From NCBI RefSeq assembly GCF_030867145.1, contig NC_134419.1:77501403-77565402 (forward strand): a stretch of DNA of 64,000 nt, read 5' to 3'. Below are positions 61,353 through 64,000 of the stretch, piece after piece. Numbering within the stretch: the first letter of the stretch is position 1; every line of letters starts with the position of its first letter. Made by a program: the position numbers and the translations under genes. The notes under the pieces were generated by a model. The model was not told where the DNA came from and made no database searches. It worked only from the letters and a program-made list of their open reading frames with translations. Origin of the DNA: Opisthocomus hoazin. Its lineage: Eukaryota > Chordata > Aves > Opisthocomiformes > Opisthocomidae.

Positions 61353-64000
61353 GTGCCCAGCAGCTGCCTTGGTGCTTTTTTTAGATAGCAATATTGAAGG
61401 TTTTGCAAAGTTTGCAAAGACTTCAGGTAGAGGCTGTTTTGAATTTCAGTTAATTAAAAGCGCAGAAGTCCTTTCCTCAGGTACACGATGGTGAGCGTGG
61501 TGCATGCTCAGACGTTGTCCTTGCCCTCTTTGAGGACATTGCCTGTAGACCCACCGTAGCAAGAGCAGAGTTGTCGCTTCTTGGTGTCCCCCAGTGAAAC
61601 GTAGGAGATTGAAGGGAGCATCAAGACTCACTCACTCTGCAGTTCTGTGTTACCAGAAGATGGATGCCAAGACGTCTGCCTCTACATAGCGCTTTCTGTT
61701 TGTCTAAATCAGCATCTTGCTTTTCTGCAAAAGCCAGTGTTAAGAGCTTGGGGTGGTGTGATTACACCATGCATACAATGCAGTTCAGTTAATGGACTTT
61801 TTAATATTAAAAATCGATTTGAATGTTCTTGATTGTGCTTCTTGTTAGCTATGCATTATGGCACATCATTAATGCTGTTATAGTCAATAATGTTATATAT
61901 ATATATTTTTTTTTAGCACTAGTTTCAGCTTTATATCCTCAGTACTGAGTGGTGAAGTACTCTAAATACAGATTAAGTAGCAAGAAGGAGGAGGGAGAAA
62001 GCTGTTAAGAGTTGGCATTGTACTTCATTAGCTCCCTAAATATGAAGTATCTGGCTAAAAAGGCCGGAGGAGGAGGAAAAGCAAGAACCTGAACTTGGTT
62101 CTTGGAAATCTCAGATAGGTTCAGAACTCTTTATTTGTTTGTTTATTTTTAATTAGTGCAGAAAGGACAGGTGTGCGTCTTGTTCTGTCCTGCCTGAGCT
62201 CTGCCTGCAGGACGCAGAAACAGGGTCATTGCACTCTGGCAGGCAACGTGGCTTCAGTTCGGGGATTGCTCCGGATTTATGAAGTTTTCTCAGCTTATCA
62301 ATTTGTGTTGGGTAGTGATAAGGCACCAGGTGTGCTGCAAAACGTAGTGCTGCCCTGTGTTGCCCTCTGTTACAAAACCTGATGTGTCTACTTATCTTTA
62401 TAGAGGTTTGGGTTGCCCTTTGCTCTTTCTGAGCCGTGCTCAGCCGACAGTTGGTGCTGCACCTCTGCTTGGGTGCTCATCTAAAGGCAGTATTTACTCC
62501 TGTGTAGTGGAGTGTGTTGTGCCCTTACTTGGGAAGAGGGAAGGCAGGCTGTCGCTGCAGGGATTTCAGTTGAGGGGTGCCAGGGTTTCAGGATTCTCCA
62601 GCCCTCGGCAGATGTCCTTTGCACTTCATGGCAGTGCTCCCTGGCTCCCGTGGCCAGAGAGTTACAGAGTTTCCAGATCAACCATTTCCCCCCCCAGCCC
62701 TGGGAATTTGCTGCTCAGGTGGAGCAGGGAGGAAAAGGAATGGTCTCCCCTTTGGAAGGGAAAATGAGAGTAAATCCTAACCATCTACTTAAACTTGCTG
62801 GGTTTAGTCTAGTCCTGCTGGAGAGATACCTAAGATAGAAGTCCTGTTCATGGACTTCATCAGAGGAGGAACCATGAGCTGTGTTTTCTTCGTTAGCTTG
62901 GTGTCAACCGTTCAAGCATAAGAGTTTCTACAGACTTCTCCGTTCAGACAGGAAATCTGTCTTTTGTGAGTGGTTGGATGTCAAAATAACTGCAATGTTG
63001 GGAAAGAACCATGAACTGAACTGGCGAGACCCAGAATGACAAAATACAGGGTGACTTCAGTCAGGTGGGAAGACCTGCGCTCGGTTAAGGCACACATGAA
63101 ATCATCATCTTTAACAAATCTCAGGTGCAGCTCCTGACTCCTTCCGTTCTTTTTTCTGCTTTCTTCTCCATTAGCCTCAGCTGTAATAGCTGTAAACTTG
63201 TCTGGATAAGTAACAGAGGACTCAGAAATCTAATACTGAAAGCAACCACTTTCCTTTTAGAGAAAATAGGAGGAAAACCTTCAGGTTTCTTTTGTTTTTA
63301 GCACTAAAGAATTTGCAAGAGACTTTGCTTTCGCCTCTGCAGTTTGGGTCTGCTTTTATGGGAAAGCACAATTATGATTTGGGGATTTTTTTAAAAGACA
63401 GTGTAAAATAAAGCTGATAATGTGTTAAATGTAGTTTGCTTTCTTTCCGAAGTGTGGAGCGATTAATACAGTCTCTAATGCAAAGTAATTCCAGAGAATA
63501 CTACACTGTAACATTTTTATGGTATCTTAAGGTAGCTCAGCTTTCGCACAGTCAGAGGAAAGCTTTTTCAGTAGATATTGATGTTACCTTTGTTTGCTTT
63601 TTCCTTCTTTTCCCCTCTGTCACTGCTCTCTAATTCTTCCAGTGTTGCCCTCCTCATTTTTCTAATGCACGCAGATTAATGAGTGCGGCTCTGTAGAGGT
63701 GTTTGTTTTGTATTCTTCAGCTGTAAATGGGGTTTTAGTGCAATTACTGTAATGCCCTATTCGCCGTTCCTTTCTTTATCAACTCCTAGGGCTGAAAAAA
63801 TTGCTCTTTCTATGCCCACACTAATCCTTTGCTGTTGGCACTTCAGTACTGTTGTGTGGATGTGCTTTGTGGCTGTGCGGGGAGGAGGAGGGGACCAGGG
63901 AGAGCCTTTACCCGGAGAGCCACTCGCCTGAAAGCACGGCGAGAAAAATGCTGAAACCTTCTGTCCTGCAGCGTGGGAATGAGGGGTGACTTCGGGGAGG

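Larger units (their letters stand above)
45938..64000 (+). other. DOCK1: DOCK1 intron 1 (incomplete, continues past window)
   Basis: The intron opens with GTGAGG at 45938. I searched the + strand for an exon continuing the SH3 domain (a phase-1 acceptor followed by coding for the conserved segment after YGV) and found none, so at least 18 kb is intronic. Contents: the rest of the CpG island to about 46680, a degenerate minisatellite (46405-46503), a CpG-rich patch (48.65-49.05 kb), CR1 copies at 54.7 and 59.05 kb, simple repeats, and pure T runs of about 15 (49381-49395, 58955-58969). The + strand tends to be rich in G and T. A 205-codon antisense open frame (50206-50823) has no recognisable domain and is treated as chance. 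No nested gene was recognised. Confidence 0.85.

Noticed and set aside
1..64000. tRNA, rRNA, CRISPR arrays, bacterial operons or integrated phage
   Set aside because: No cloverleaf, ribosomal wording, regularly spaced direct-repeat array, or tightly packed ribosome-binding-site-led frames were seen.

Overview
This window is eukaryotic nuclear DNA from a bird, or a very close sauropsid relative. The grounds are seven clear CR1 LINE 3' ends carrying the 8-bp ATTCTGTG-type tail or its complement, long AT-rich non-coding stretches, no operon-like gene packing, and one sharp CpG island with a short first coding exon. I see no bacterial or phage genes, no CRISPR array, no tRNA or rRNA gene, and no complete protein-coding gene. 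Nearly every ORF of 60-200 codons here is a chance opening or part of a CR1 element.

The one recognisable gene is DOCK1 (DOCK180), on the + strand. Its start codon is at 45892. Its first coding exon encodes MTRWVPTKREEKYGV and ends at a canonical donor at 45937/45938. The exon sits inside a CpG-island promoter at about 45.42-46.68 kb. Everything from 45938 to the window end is DOCK1 intron 1. I did not find exon 2, so the intron is at least 18 kb.

Layout: 1-45.3 kb is non-coding sequence upstream of DOCK1. It holds a probable LTR-retroelement remnant (2.29-3.29 kb), an ancient CR1 scrap (20.6 kb), CR1 copies at 19.5, 27.7, 28.4, 35.7, 43.6 and 44.8 kb, several microsatellites and small tandem duplications, and an AT-rich block at 41.5 kb. 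The last CR1 copy ends only about 160 bp before the CpG island. From 45.4 to 46.7 kb lie the DOCK1 promoter, exon 1 and a degenerate GC-rich minisatellite on the island's downstream shoulder. From 46.7 to 64 kb is intron 1, with a secondary CpG-rich patch (48.65-49.05 kb), CR1 copies at 54.7 and 59.05 kb, simple repeats, and a tendency to G+T excess on the transcribed-sense strand.

DOCK1 is an atypical guanine nucleotide exchange factor that works with ELMO to activate Rac in cell migration, engulfment and myoblast fusion. Only its first 15 residues are encoded here, so the window mainly informs on promoter architecture and the repeat environment. I did not find a convincing undescribed system. 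The findings are leads such as possible unannotated exons, a possible second start region, repeat insertion near the promoter, and strand asymmetry.
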